DNA of 64,000 nucleotides from Anaerolineae bacterium (GTDB taxonomy: Bacteria; Chloroflexota; Anaerolineae; Aggregatilineales; Phototrophicaceae), in the NCBI GenBank assembly GCA_017303635.1, contig JAFLCG010000009.1, positions 208,589 to 272,588 of the forward strand. Reading direction: 5' to 3'. The translations under genes and the position numbers were made by a program. Shown here piece by piece: positions 25,549 through 34,126 of the stretch (the stretch's first letter is position 1; each line of letters opens with the position of its first letter). The notes beneath the pieces were generated by a model. The model did not search any database. It was not told where the DNA came from and worked only from the letters and a program-made list of their open reading frames with translations.

Positions 25549-26312
25549 TGCTTGATCCCAAAACGCCAAAACCAACGCGAGAAGATCAACATAGCAGCAG
25601 CTAAAGCTAATCCCCCCAGCAGCATCGCCGGTGTCAAGCGACCTACAGCAGCTTCGGCAGGAATGGTCACCGCAAAAGCGACCGGGACGATGAAGGTTAA
25701 TATTACACGTAACCAAGCCGGGTAGATGCTCACCGGCCAACGTCCGGCTTCATACATGCTCTGAAAAATGACCAGAATGTTGTCAATTTTGACAAACCAA
25801 AAGGTAAAGGTAGCAAGCATCAACCAGAAGCTGTAGATGATGATCGCCCCAGCCAGCAACATCAATACGAACGAGACAGCTGTCCAGGGTGTTATAACCG
25901 TCCCCATACGAACGCCTGCTACGATCAGTACCACTAGCCCCAACACAATATCCACTAACTTCCAGATTTGTACCTGCCGCACGCTAACTAAAACCTGGGC
26001 ATCTTCTGGTTTAGTGAGCAGAAAGTCGAGTGTTCCTTGACGAACATCCTCCATCAGCTTTTGCATACTCGGCTGGATGACCAGGTTGATGAGTCCGCCG
26101 ACAAGGAAGTAAATCCCCACCACTGCCAGTAGCTCATCTGGTTTCCAACCGCCCAAATTATCAGCATGGCTAAAGATGATCGACAGGCCACCTAACGAAA
26201 CTAGCAGGCCTAATACAGTCTGAAAAACCTGAATAAAGAAATTCGCTCGATATTCCAGTTCGTTGAGCATCCCAACGCGGAAGAACAGACCAAATAAGCG
26301 CAAATACCGCAT
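25527..26312 (-). CDS. ABC-2 exporter permease (second subunit)
   Basis: About 261 residues with six hydrophobic segments; fits the ABC-2-like permease family that works in pairs with an ATPase (PF06182-like). Start set at ATG 26312, just after the upstream gene's stop and a few bases after AGGAC; an in-frame start at 26336 would overlap that gene by 20 bases. Third gene of a leftward ATPase-permease-permease operon; cargo unknown. Confidence 0.8.
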   Translation of the reverse strand: MRYLRLFGLFFRVGMLNELEYRANFFIQVFQTVLGLLVSLGGLSIIFSHADNLGGWKPDELLAVVGIYFLVGGLINLVIQPSMQKLMEDVRQGTLDFLLTKPEDAQVLVSVRQVQIWKLVDIVLGLVVLIVAGVRMGTVITPWTAVSFVLMLLAGAIIIYSFWLMLATFTFWFVKIDNILVIFQSMYEAGRWPVSIYPAWLRVILTFIVPVAFAVTIPAEAAVGRLTPAMLLGGLALAAAMLIFSRWFWRFGIKHYSGASA

Positions 26313-26316
26313 CGTC

Positions 26317-27120
26317 CTAGCCCCCCACCGCACCATATCGGCGCACGCCTTGAGTCCAGACCCAACGCAGCGCCAACCATGCTAAACCAATCCAGATGAC
26401 CTGTGCGCTGAAGCCTTCCAGCGCAGCCTGTGGATTGAGGCGACCCAGGAACAATTCAACTGGAAATGAGAGCATCCAACGAAATGGCAGCAAATCAGCA
26501 ATACGCCGAATAAAATCTGGCAGTAGTTCCAGCGGTGCCACTTGTCCAGCAAAAAAGAACATGCTGATGAAATAGAACTCGTTAATCGCCAACGTCCGGG
26601 TTGTCCAAAAAGCGGCGAGCGCAACCAACCAACCCACCAGGAACGCCAGCATAGCCGCTAGCAGAATGGCTGGCAAGAACAGCAGGACGGCCCACAGGCT
26701 GGTTTGTATTTCCGGCTGGAAAACAACCACCAAGAACAGCGTAGCGGGTACTACAACGATGAGCATGAGCACTTTGTAGGCAATGTTCTCAGACACATCC
26801 TGATGAATGGGGTGGATAGGACGCAGGAGCCGTCCGGACATAGTGCCATCGCGAATGAGATATTCCATCTCCCACATATGCCAGATCTGGGTCAGGTGCA
26901 TCACCACCATCAGCACAATATAGTACGCGGCGAACCCACCCGGCGTGAAACCGCCGACCTGCCCCCCACTGGATTCGGCCACCGTGCGCCAGACAACCAG
27001 ATAAATGACCGGTTCTAGCACTAGACCAATCATCCAGATCGCCAGCGCCACACGGTACTGACTTTGCACAATAAACGATGTTTTGATGCGCTGCTGATAG
27101 TAAGCGATCAAAGCCAGCAT
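26317..27120 (-). CDS. ABC-2 exporter permease (first subunit)
   Basis: 267 residues with six predicted membrane helices, including LVLEPVIYLVVWRTVAES near the start and the FFAGQVAPLELLPDFIRR segment common to ABC-2 permeases just before the last helix. Its ATG directly abuts the ATPase stop codon (TAAATG). Probably pairs with the next gene as a heterodimeric channel. Confidence 0.82.
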   Translation of the reverse strand: MLALIAYYQQRIKTSFIVQSQYRVALAIWMIGLVLEPVIYLVVWRTVAESSGGQVGGFTPGGFAAYYIVLMVVMHLTQIWHMWEMEYLIRDGTMSGRLLRPIHPIHQDVSENIAYKVLMLIVVVPATLFLVVVFQPEIQTSLWAVLLFLPAILLAAMLAFLVGWLVALAAFWTTRTLAINEFYFISMFFFAGQVAPLELLPDFIRRIADLLPFRWMLSFPVELFLGRLNPQAALEGFSAQVIWIGLAWLALRWVWTQGVRRYGAVGG

Positions 27121-28113
27121 TTAGTTCACCTTTAGAGCTGTTGCATCAGGCTCGGCAAAGACTGTCTCGATCACATCCTCAATTGGAGGATCTTGAACAG
27201 TAAAATCCGTCACAGGCATATCGGCCAGTAACCGCGTCGTGACCCGAGTCGTTTCTGCCCGCGGGACTCGCAGCGTGATCTGCCCTTCTTCACGGCTGAT
27301 GACTTCCCCATAAGCAGAAAGATCTGCCCGGTCATCCTCCAGATGGATACTGATGGTCTTGGTTGGTGCGAACTTGGCGACGAGATCGCTCAAGTCTCCG
27401 TCGAATAACAGCTTCCCATGATGGATGACTATGACCCGTTTACATAAGGCTTCAACATCAGCCATATAGTGACTGGTCAAGAGCACGGCCGCCTCATGCC
27501 GACGGTTGTATTCTGCGATGAACTCACGAATGCGCTTCTGAGCAGTGACATCAAGTCCAATAGTCGGCTCGTCCAGAAACAAAACCCGTGGTCGATGCAA
27601 GAGCGCTCCAGCAATTTCACATTTCATGCGTTCGCCCAGCGAAAGATTACGCACGGGCTTATTCAAAATAGGTTCCAGTCCCAGTAAGTGGGTCAGTTCA
27701 TCCAACGTTCGCTTGTAGTCAGACAGGGGAATCCGGTAGACAGCCCGGTTGAGTTCAAACGAGTCGATGGCCGGAATATCCCACACCAGTTGATTGCGCT
27801 GCCCCATGACCAGCGTAATCTGACTGAGAAAGCCCCGTTCGCGGCGCTCCGGCGTGTAGCCCAATACCTTTGCCTCCCCGCCGGAAGGATGCAGAAGCCC
27901 AGCCAACATCTTAAGCGAAGTAGTCTTGCCGGCACCATTCGGCCCAAGGAACCCCACAACTTCCCCCACTTCGACCTGAAATGAGAGTGAGTCCACTGCC
28001 CGAACTTCGTCCATCTTCCGCACTAGCAAACTCTTGAGTGCCGCCCCTAGACCAGCCTCTCGTTGATGCACTTGATAGACTTTACGCAGATTGTCTACTT
28101 GAATAACAGCCAT
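27121..28113 (-). CDS. ABC exporter ATPase
   Basis: 330 residues from ATG 28113; a TTG-started frame to 28128 is less likely. Walker A GPNGAGKTT, signature LSLGERMKCEIA, Walker B RVLFLDEPTIGLD and switch His in LTSHY are all present, followed by a C-terminal extension of about 90 residues typical of ABC-2 drug or polysaccharide exporters. Long ATPase plus two permeases resembles the YtrB/NatA and viologen-type exporters; cargo cannot be told. Confidence 0.88.
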   Translation of the reverse strand: MAVIQVDNLRKVYQVHQREAGLGAALKSLLVRKMDEVRAVDSLSFQVEVGEVVGFLGPNGAGKTTSLKMLAGLLHPSGGEAKVLGYTPERRERGFLSQITLVMGQRNQLVWDIPAIDSFELNRAVYRIPLSDYKRTLDELTHLLGLEPILNKPVRNLSLGERMKCEIAGALLHRPRVLFLDEPTIGLDVTAQKRIREFIAEYNRRHEAAVLLTSHYMADVEALCKRVIVIHHGKLLFDGDLSDLVAKFAPTKTISIHLEDDRADLSAYGEVISREEGQITLRVPRAETTRVTTRLLADMPVTDFTVQDPPIEDVIETVFAEPDATALKVN

Positions 28114-28340
28114 AGATACTTTCACCAACCCATCACAAGAACTTGTATTCTATCTAGAGACCACACCACTTTACAGAAAATTCCTCATTTGGCAAAAGGG
28201 CAATGGCGCGTATAAAATTAAGCCTCCATGAACCGGGGGCACAGGTTACAAGTACACAACTGCAGGATGGTTGTGTCTTGATCGACGCAGCCTCGTGTAC
28301 CCGATTAATGAACCACTGTATTTTTTACTTCGGAGGAACT

Positions 28341-29993
28341 ATGAAATCCATAGGTCGTATGTTGCCAGTTCTGCTGCTGGCCGCGCTGTTGGGCATCCTC
28401 GCCCTGCCAGTCGCCGCGCAGGATATGGACTACAGCAAATTAGAAGCACCGAACTGTGATTACGGCGGTTTGCTGCGCTCCATTGAGATGGTTGATCAAT
28501 ACACCGTCAAGATGAGCCTGTGCAGCGCCAGCCCGGCCTTCCCCCAGTTCATTGCCCAGTCATCATTCGCCATTCAACCGAGCGAGTGGCTGGAAGCCCT
28601 GGCTGCTGCAGCCGGTGACGAAGCCGCTAAGGGCGAATTGCTCGCCAGCCCAATCGGTACTGGCCCCTACATGCTGGAACGTTGGGATCGCGGCAGCGAG
28701 ATGGTCTTTACGGCCAATCCCAATTACTGGGGTGAAGCTCCGATCGAACCAACTGTCATTCTACGCTGGAACTCTGAAGCCATTGCCCGCTGGAATGAAC
28801 TCCAGTCTGGTACCATTGATGGTTTTGACAACGTAGGCACACCAGACATTCCCGCGATTGAAGCCAATCCTGAATTTGCGCTGGTCCCGCGCCAGGTTCA
28901 GAACGTCTTCTATCTGGGTATCAACAACACGGTTGTCCCATTTGACAATCAGCTGGTTCGCCAGGCCATCGCCCACGCGATTGACAAGCAGCGTATCCTT
29001 GATCTGGTCTATCCGCCGGGTTCAGTGGTTGCCACGCAATTCATGCCCCCCTCGATCTTTGGTTACACGCCAGACGCCAAAGACAACAGCTATGATGTCG
29101 AACTCGCCAAGCAACTGCTGGCCGAGTCCGGTGTGACCCTGCCGATTGAGACCACGATTGCCTACCGCGATGTGGTACGTGGTTACCTGCCGCAGCCGGG
29201 TGTGGTTGCTCAGGATCTCCAGGCTCAGTTGGCCGAAATCGGTATCAATGTCACCATCGAACAACAGGAATCTGGTACTTTCATTGACAATGCCAATGCT
29301 GGCAATCTGTCGCTGCACCTGCTGGGCTGGGGCGCGGACTTCCCGGATGCCACCAACTTCCTGGACTTCCACTTCGGCGCCGGTGCCAGCGATCAGTTCG
29401 GTACCAAGAGCGACGTCATCACCGGCCTGCTGGCCCAGGCCGCAGCCATCAGTGATCCGGCTGCGCGTCTGGAAATCTACAAACAAGCCAATGATGAAAT
29501 TGCTACCTTCGTCCCGATGGTACCGATTGCTCACGGCGCCAGTGCGACTGCCTGGGCAGCTCGTATTGAAGGTGCCTACTCGGGTCTGTTCGCCGCCGAG
29601 CAGTTCCGCGTCATGACCGACCCGGATGATGACAACATCATCTTCATGCAGAACGGCGAACCGATCAGCCTGTACTGCAATGACGAGAGCGATGGCGAGA
29701 CTTTCCGTGCTTGCGAACAGATCACCGACTCCCTCCTCGGCTTCGAGCTGGGTGGTGGCGCAGTGGTTCCGGCACTGGCCGAAGCGTGGAGCGCCAATGA
29801 AGACGCCACCGAATGGACCTTCACCCTCCGTCAGGGTGTCAGCTTCAGCGATGGCAGCGCCTTTGATGCCACCGACGTAATGGCCAGCTACATCGCCATG
29901 TGGGATGCCAGCAGCCCGTTGCATGTGGGCCGTGCTGGTGACTTCAGCTACTTCAGCAGCTTCCTCGGTGCGTTCCTGAATGCGCCCGCGTAA
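28341..29993 (+). CDS. Circularly permuted family-5 (peptide/solute) ABC substrate-binding protein
   Basis: 550 residues; start at ATG 28341, 3-4 bases after GGAGGA (28332-28337), giving a clean signal peptide (KSIGRMLPVLLLAALLGI, cleavage near PVAA-QD). Upstream in-frame codons to 28203 are leader. The order of parts is wrong for this family: the mature protein begins at the segment normally near residue 170 (VDQYTVKMSL, then PIGTGPYMLERWDRG). The segment that should come first (VPALAEAW, WTFTLRQGVSFSDGSAFDA) is at the C-terminus. Two Cys near each end may tie the termini together. Two permeases follow; no ATPase. Confidence 0.85.
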   Translation: MKSIGRMLPVLLLAALLGILALPVAAQDMDYSKLEAPNCDYGGLLRSIEMVDQYTVKMSLCSASPAFPQFIAQSSFAIQPSEWLEALAAAAGDEAAKGELLASPIGTGPYMLERWDRGSEMVFTANPNYWGEAPIEPTVILRWNSEAIARWNELQSGTIDGFDNVGTPDIPAIEANPEFALVPRQVQNVFYLGINNTVVPFDNQLVRQAIAHAIDKQRILDLVYPPGSVVATQFMPPSIFGYTPDAKDNSYDVELAKQLLAESGVTLPIETTIAYRDVVRGYLPQPGVVAQDLQAQLAEIGINVTIEQQESGTFIDNANAGNLSLHLLGWGADFPDATNFLDFHFGAGASDQFGTKSDVITGLLAQAAAISDPAARLEIYKQANDEIATFVPMVPIAHGASATAWAARIEGAYSGLFAAEQFRVMTDPDDDNIIFMQNGEPISLYCNDESDGETFRACEQITDSLLGFELGGGAVVPALAEAWSANEDATEWTFTLRQGVSFSDGSAFDATDVMASYIAMWDASSPLHVGRAGDFSYFSSFLGAFLNAPA

Positions 29994-30018
29994 GCTACGC
30001 TAGAGTCCCTTTTGATGC

Positions 30019-30044
30019 GGGGCGGGTCACAATCGATCCGCCCC
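30019..30044 (+). other. GC hairpin between binding protein and permease genes
   Basis: GGGGCGG (30019-30025) pairs with CCGCCCC (30038-30044) across a 12-base loop, with no T-tract. Probably slows or protects the binding-protein mRNA so that it exceeds the permeases. Confidence 0.45.
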
Positions 30045-30064
30045 CTTCATTATCGAGAAACTTC

Positions 30065-31138
30065 ATGACCACTTTCATTTTGCGCCGCCTCGTACTATCC
30101 ATCCCGGTACTGGTTGGCATTCTGATTTTCACGTTTTCGCTGAACCGGCTCATCCCCGGCGATCCTTGCCGGGCGCTTTACGGCGAAAAAGCAACAGACG
30201 AATTATGTGATGCTTTTGCTGTAAGATATGGTCTCGATCAACCTATTCCAACACAACTTGGCATCTACATGCTAAAAGTGATTCAGGGTGATTTTGGCGT
30301 CTCAATACGATTTGGTCGTACTGTTAGCGAATTGCTGGTTGAACGGCTGCCCGTAACGCTGGAATTGGCAGCGGCGGCATTGGTCTTCGCCACATTGGTT
30401 GGAGTACCGCTAGGAATTCTTTCAGCCTACCGTCACAACTCAATAATGGACATTGGCGGAATGGTCTTCGCAAACGTCGGCGTCTCAATGCCAGTATTCT
30501 GGTTGGGTTTAATGCTTTCTTTCCTGTTCGGTGTACTACTGAAAGATACCCCTTTGGCCCTGCCGCCAACGGGCCGGCTGAGTGCAGGAGCTAACCCTAT
30601 ACCATTCTTCGAAGCCTGGGGAATAGCAACCGAAGACTCGGCGAATGGACTTATGTTCTTTATTTCACGCTTGAATGTTGTCAATGCTATTCTGACCCTA
30701 AACGGACAACTACTCCTGGATGCCATCCGCCATTTAATCCTGCCTGCCGTCGCTGTTGGCACTATTCCATTGGCTATCATCGCCCGAATGACCCGATCAA
30801 GCGTGCTGGAAGTTCTCAATCAGGACTATATTCGCACTGCACGCGCCAAGGGACTTTCCGAGATGAAAGTGGTGAATATCCACGCAGTTCGCAATGCGTT
30901 GCTACCAGTCGTGACCATCATCGGTTTGAGCTTCGGCGGGCTGGTGTCTGGTGCAGTTCTGACTGAAACCATTTTTGGCTTCACGGGCATTGGCCGTACC
31001 TTATTTGAAGGCATTTCAGCCCGCGATTACTCGCTCGTACAAGGCGTGACCGTCATCACCGCAGTCGCCTTTGTAATCATTAATCTAACTGTTGATGTTC
31101 TATATGGGTATCTCGACCCACGCATTCGCCTGAGCTAG
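30065..31138 (+). CDS. Peptide/solute ABC permease, DppB type
   Basis: 357 residues. N-terminal helix and the first-permease signature FILRRLVLSIPVLVGILIF, then LIPGDPC, and the cytoplasmic EAA loop ending RTARAKGLSE that contacts the ATPase. Longer than DppB by about 20-30 residues in the periplasmic loop around 160-215. Pairs with the next gene and with the binding protein upstream. The ATPases it needs are not in this cluster. Confidence 0.9.
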   Translation: MTTFILRRLVLSIPVLVGILIFTFSLNRLIPGDPCRALYGEKATDELCDAFAVRYGLDQPIPTQLGIYMLKVIQGDFGVSIRFGRTVSELLVERLPVTLELAAAALVFATLVGVPLGILSAYRHNSIMDIGGMVFANVGVSMPVFWLGLMLSFLFGVLLKDTPLALPPTGRLSAGANPIPFFEAWGIATEDSANGLMFFISRLNVVNAILTLNGQLLLDAIRHLILPAVAVGTIPLAIIARMTRSSVLEVLNQDYIRTARAKGLSEMKVVNIHAVRNALLPVVTIIGLSFGGLVSGAVLTETIFGFTGIGRTLFEGISARDYSLVQGVTVITAVAFVIINLTVDVLYGYLDPRIRLS

Positions 31139-31152
31139 AAGGAAAACATTCG

Positions 31153-32325
31153 ATGCAGCGTGTTGAGACCGCCCCACCCATCAGCTTGCGTCCCGCCGAA
31201 ACATTAGCGCCGATCAAGCGAGCTACCACGTTTCAAAGCATCGCTTTTGTCGTATTTGCTACGATGCTTATCCGAATCGCCATTATCGGACTTGCTTCAC
31301 TCCTGAGTGTGTTTGATCGCTCCGGCAGTATTCGCACTTTTATTGACGGTGTAAACGATCAATTTTTCGTTGGCAACTATGTCATCGCGGTCGGCCTGGC
31401 AATCTACCTGCATTATCGACTGACACGCGGCGAGCAAATGAACGTCCTCTTTGAGACCTTCACCCACATGCTCAGGAATCGGTCAGCGATCATCGGGACT
31501 GTTCTAATTTTCTTTATCCTCATTGTCGGGGACTTCGCACCCGTCATCGCCACCCACAATCCCATCCAGCCATTATTCGGTACTGAAGGACTTCCACCCC
31601 GCCCACAGTCAGCGCCGCCCTGTATACCCGCCTTCGGCTGCGAATATGCACTCAATATTCTTGGCATTGACCTGAACGTGCGTGACTTGTTTAGCCGAAT
31701 TGTGTATGGAGCACGCACCTCCTTGACAGTAGGCATTGCCAGCGTCAGCTTCGCCATCGCTATCGGCACCATGATTGGGCTGGTATCAGGTTATGCAGGT
31801 GGCTGGGTTGATAATCTGCTGATGATGTTTATGGATGTGTTGCTGGCCTTTCCATCGCTGTTGCTGGCGATTGCGATTGTAACTATTCAGGGTCCGGGAC
31901 TGGATAATGCCCTGCTGGCAATCGCTATCGTGTCGATACCCGTATATGCACGCTTGACTCGCGCCAGTGTGCTATCAGTTAAAGAATTAGAGTTTGTCAC
32001 TGCCGAAAGATCACTGGGCGCAGCGCCGGGCCGCATTCTGTTCCAGCAGATTCTGCCAAACACACTCACCCCGTTAATTGTGCAGGGAACGCTGGGGATC
32101 GGTGGAGCCGTGTTAGAAGCCGCCGCCCTCTCCTTCATCGGGCTGGGTGCCCAACCACCGCAACCAGAATGGGGGCAGATGCTCAGTGAGGCGCGCAGCT
32201 ATGTGTTCAGCGCACCTCATTTGGTGTTCTTCCCCGGCATCGCCATCATGATTACGGTGCTGGGCTTCAACCTACTAGGTGACGGTCTGCGTGACGCCCT
32301 CGACCCGCGCCTGAGCCGCCGTTAA
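31153..32325 (+). CDS. Peptide/solute ABC permease, DppC type
   Basis: 390 residues, longer than usual (about 300) because about 90 N-terminal residues hold two extra hydrophobic segments (VVFATMLIRIAIIGLASLL and NYVIAVGLAIYLHY). The usual DppC body then starts near HMLRNRSAIIGT and carries the EAA loop TAERSLGAAPGRILFQQ. AAGGAAAA precedes the ATG. Its last four bases overlap the end of convergent hisN. Confidence 0.9.
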   Translation: MQRVETAPPISLRPAETLAPIKRATTFQSIAFVVFATMLIRIAIIGLASLLSVFDRSGSIRTFIDGVNDQFFVGNYVIAVGLAIYLHYRLTRGEQMNVLFETFTHMLRNRSAIIGTVLIFFILIVGDFAPVIATHNPIQPLFGTEGLPPRPQSAPPCIPAFGCEYALNILGIDLNVRDLFSRIVYGARTSLTVGIASVSFAIAIGTMIGLVSGYAGGWVDNLLMMFMDVLLAFPSLLLAIAIVTIQGPGLDNALLAIAIVSIPVYARLTRASVLSVKELEFVTAERSLGAAPGRILFQQILPNTLTPLIVQGTLGIGGAVLEAAALSFIGLGAQPPQPEWGQMLSEARSYVFSAPHLVFFPGIAIMITVLGFNLLGDGLRDALDPRLSRR

Positions 32326-33095
32326 TCGGCGGCTAAACGCATCACAGCATCAAATAGTGCACCATTAGTGGCAATACTCTCGCCGCCGGTGATGGTTCGC
32401 TTACCATGCCAATCTGTGAAGGTGCCGCCAGCCTCTTCAACAATGACCTGCACCGCCGCACAGTCCCAGATTTTCATGACCGAATCGAGCATGATCTCAG
32501 CGCGCCCAGTTGCCACCAGCGCATACCCGTAAGCATCGCCCCAAGTTCGCTGGAAATAGGTTGAGGCACACAAGCGGGTGAAGGCCTCGCCATGCCCGGC
32601 AGGAATATGCTTCTCAAATTCCGTCGCGAGCAAGACAGCATCGCTCATGTCTGTTACGCTGGACACCGCCGCTGGACGACCATCCCATCGGCAGCCCAAT
32701 CCTCGTGCTGCATATACGGTCTCCCCCAACCCGGGAAAATGAGCTACCCCTGCCAACGCCTCATCGCCCTGCACTAATGCGACCAGTACCCCATACAGCG
32801 GCACGCCCCGCATAAAGGACTTGGTACCGTCAATCGGATCAAGCACCCACGTATAGGGAGTGCTGCCGACCTGAGTACCGTATTCCTCACCAATGATGCC
32901 GTGCTGCGGCCACGCCTGTGTAATCATTTCACGCAGTTTCTGCTCGGCCTGACGGTCAGCGATCGTCACTGGAGAATGATCCGTCTTTTGTTCCGGTGTA
33001 ACCCCGGTCTGAAAGTAGCCAAGCGTAATGCGACCAGCCTGCCAGGCAGCCTCCTGCGCGAAATCCAGCACCTGCTGGAGATTGATGTCAGACAT
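32322..33095 (-). CDS. hisN: Inositol-monophosphatase-family phosphatase, probably histidinol-phosphatase
   Basis: Mg-dependent phosphatase of 257 residues. Metal site residues are in GEEYG, WVLDPIDGTKSF and WDCAAVQVIVEEAGG. TFEKHIPAG-like detail and the short C-terminus resemble the HisN branch (histidinol-phosphate to histidinol) more than SuhB, but no other his genes are near, so the substrate is a family-level guess. A long imperfect hairpin (CCCCCGT 33108-33114 with ACGGGGG 33144-33150) lies just upstream between paaC-like and this gene. Confidence 0.8.
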   Translation of the reverse strand: MSDINLQQVLDFAQEAAWQAGRITLGYFQTGVTPEQKTDHSPVTIADRQAEQKLREMITQAWPQHGIIGEEYGTQVGSTPYTWVLDPIDGTKSFMRGVPLYGVLVALVQGDEALAGVAHFPGLGETVYAARGLGCRWDGRPAAVSSVTDMSDAVLLATEFEKHIPAGHGEAFTRLCASTYFQRTWGDAYGYALVATGRAEIMLDSVMKIWDCAAVQVIVEEAGGTFTDWHGKRTITGGESIATNGALFDAVMRLAAD

Positions 33096-33163
33096 GAAAT
33101 AAGCAGTCCCCCGTCTATGAATCGGTTTTAGACGTACATTCTAACGGGGGATCAAGGGGATGG

Positions 33164-33931
33164 CTACCAGACCGCCGGGAACAGGCGCGCCATGGCTTGT
33201 AGCGATGTCAGCAGCGCGTCAAAATCAACCGAGCGCGACTGCCGGGAAGGTTTAGTCGATATACTGTCAGAGGTCGGAATATGGAGACCAGACTCTTTCA
33301 AATGAGGAATAACCCGCGCCAACCAGTCGCGCCGCAGTTGATCCGCTGGCGGCATCCAACCGGCCTTGACGATGACTGCCTCATCCGGCAGTGGATCAAA
33401 CAAGCTATCTAGATGCGGCCAGAGCAGATCAAGCGCGGATTGCAGACGTTCCTTGTTTTCAGGGGCACTCTTGCCCAGGTGCGTTACCCATGCTGCAGTA
33501 TGCGGATGATGATAGTACTCATCCACTTTCATCTTAGTCGCCAGATGCGCTAAACCCTTATGATCCGTTTTCTCGAGGTGATCAAGGAGGAGGGTTTCCA
33601 TCACGTCAAACAAGTACTGACGCAGCATACTGAATGACCAATCGCCCCGCGCTAATTCGACAAAAGCACTGGATCGGAAATCTGCTGCCGGACGCTGGTA
33701 AATCATCCGGTTAGCAAAATGGTCGTTCGTTTCTCCGCGTAACTCAGCCAGCAAACCATACCACGAAATCGCATGGGCAATCTCATCCAGTGCGATGTTC
33801 GCAAAGGTAACATCTTCTTCCAGAATTGGAGCATGACCACACCATTCAGCATTACGATGTCCCAGTATGAGTTGGTCATCGGCCATCGCCAACACTTTAT
33901 GTTCCAGGGCGGTTTGTAGGGTCAGATTCAT
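33164..33931 (-). CDS. PaaC-like ferritin-fold protein with apparent diiron site
   Basis: 255 residues, clearly PaaC-like (subunit C of phenylacetyl-CoA epoxidase) through DDQLILGHRNAEWCGHAP and ILEEDVTFANIALD. Known PaaC subunits are structural and have lost the iron ligands. Here two ExxH motifs remain, E50-IAH53 and E138-YYH141, each with an acidic residue about 26-32 positions before it (D18/D19 and E112), the spacing of diiron carboxylate enzymes. No paaA, B, D or E is nearby. It may be a stand-alone oxygenase or oxidase; substrate unknown. Hence no gene symbol. Confidence 0.75.
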   Translation of the reverse strand: MNLTLQTALEHKVLAMADDQLILGHRNAEWCGHAPILEEDVTFANIALDEIAHAISWYGLLAELRGETNDHFANRMIYQRPAADFRSSAFVELARGDWSFSMLRQYLFDVMETLLLDHLEKTDHKGLAHLATKMKVDEYYHHPHTAAWVTHLGKSAPENKERLQSALDLLWPHLDSLFDPLPDEAVIVKAGWMPPADQLRRDWLARVIPHLKESGLHIPTSDSISTKPSRQSRSVDFDALLTSLQAMARLFPAVW

Positions 33932-34126
33932 CAGCTATGATCTTCCGTATTAGTCGGCATTTTAACCGTATAACGCGATGACTCCCTGCCTTCAGAATAC
34001 ATCCACATTGAGAATCTGGTTCCTTAACATCTTCACGCAGAACTTAATGCCTACCTTCATGACAAATACCTGCCCCGGGAGTACTATTATTGGCGATTAG
34101 TATTCACGCAGTTTGAGGAGCCAATC

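Noticed and set aside
29022..29924. 300-codon minus-strand frame over the binding protein
   Set aside because: Shadow of the GC-rich codon pattern of the permuted binding-protein gene; no start signal and no conserved motifs.
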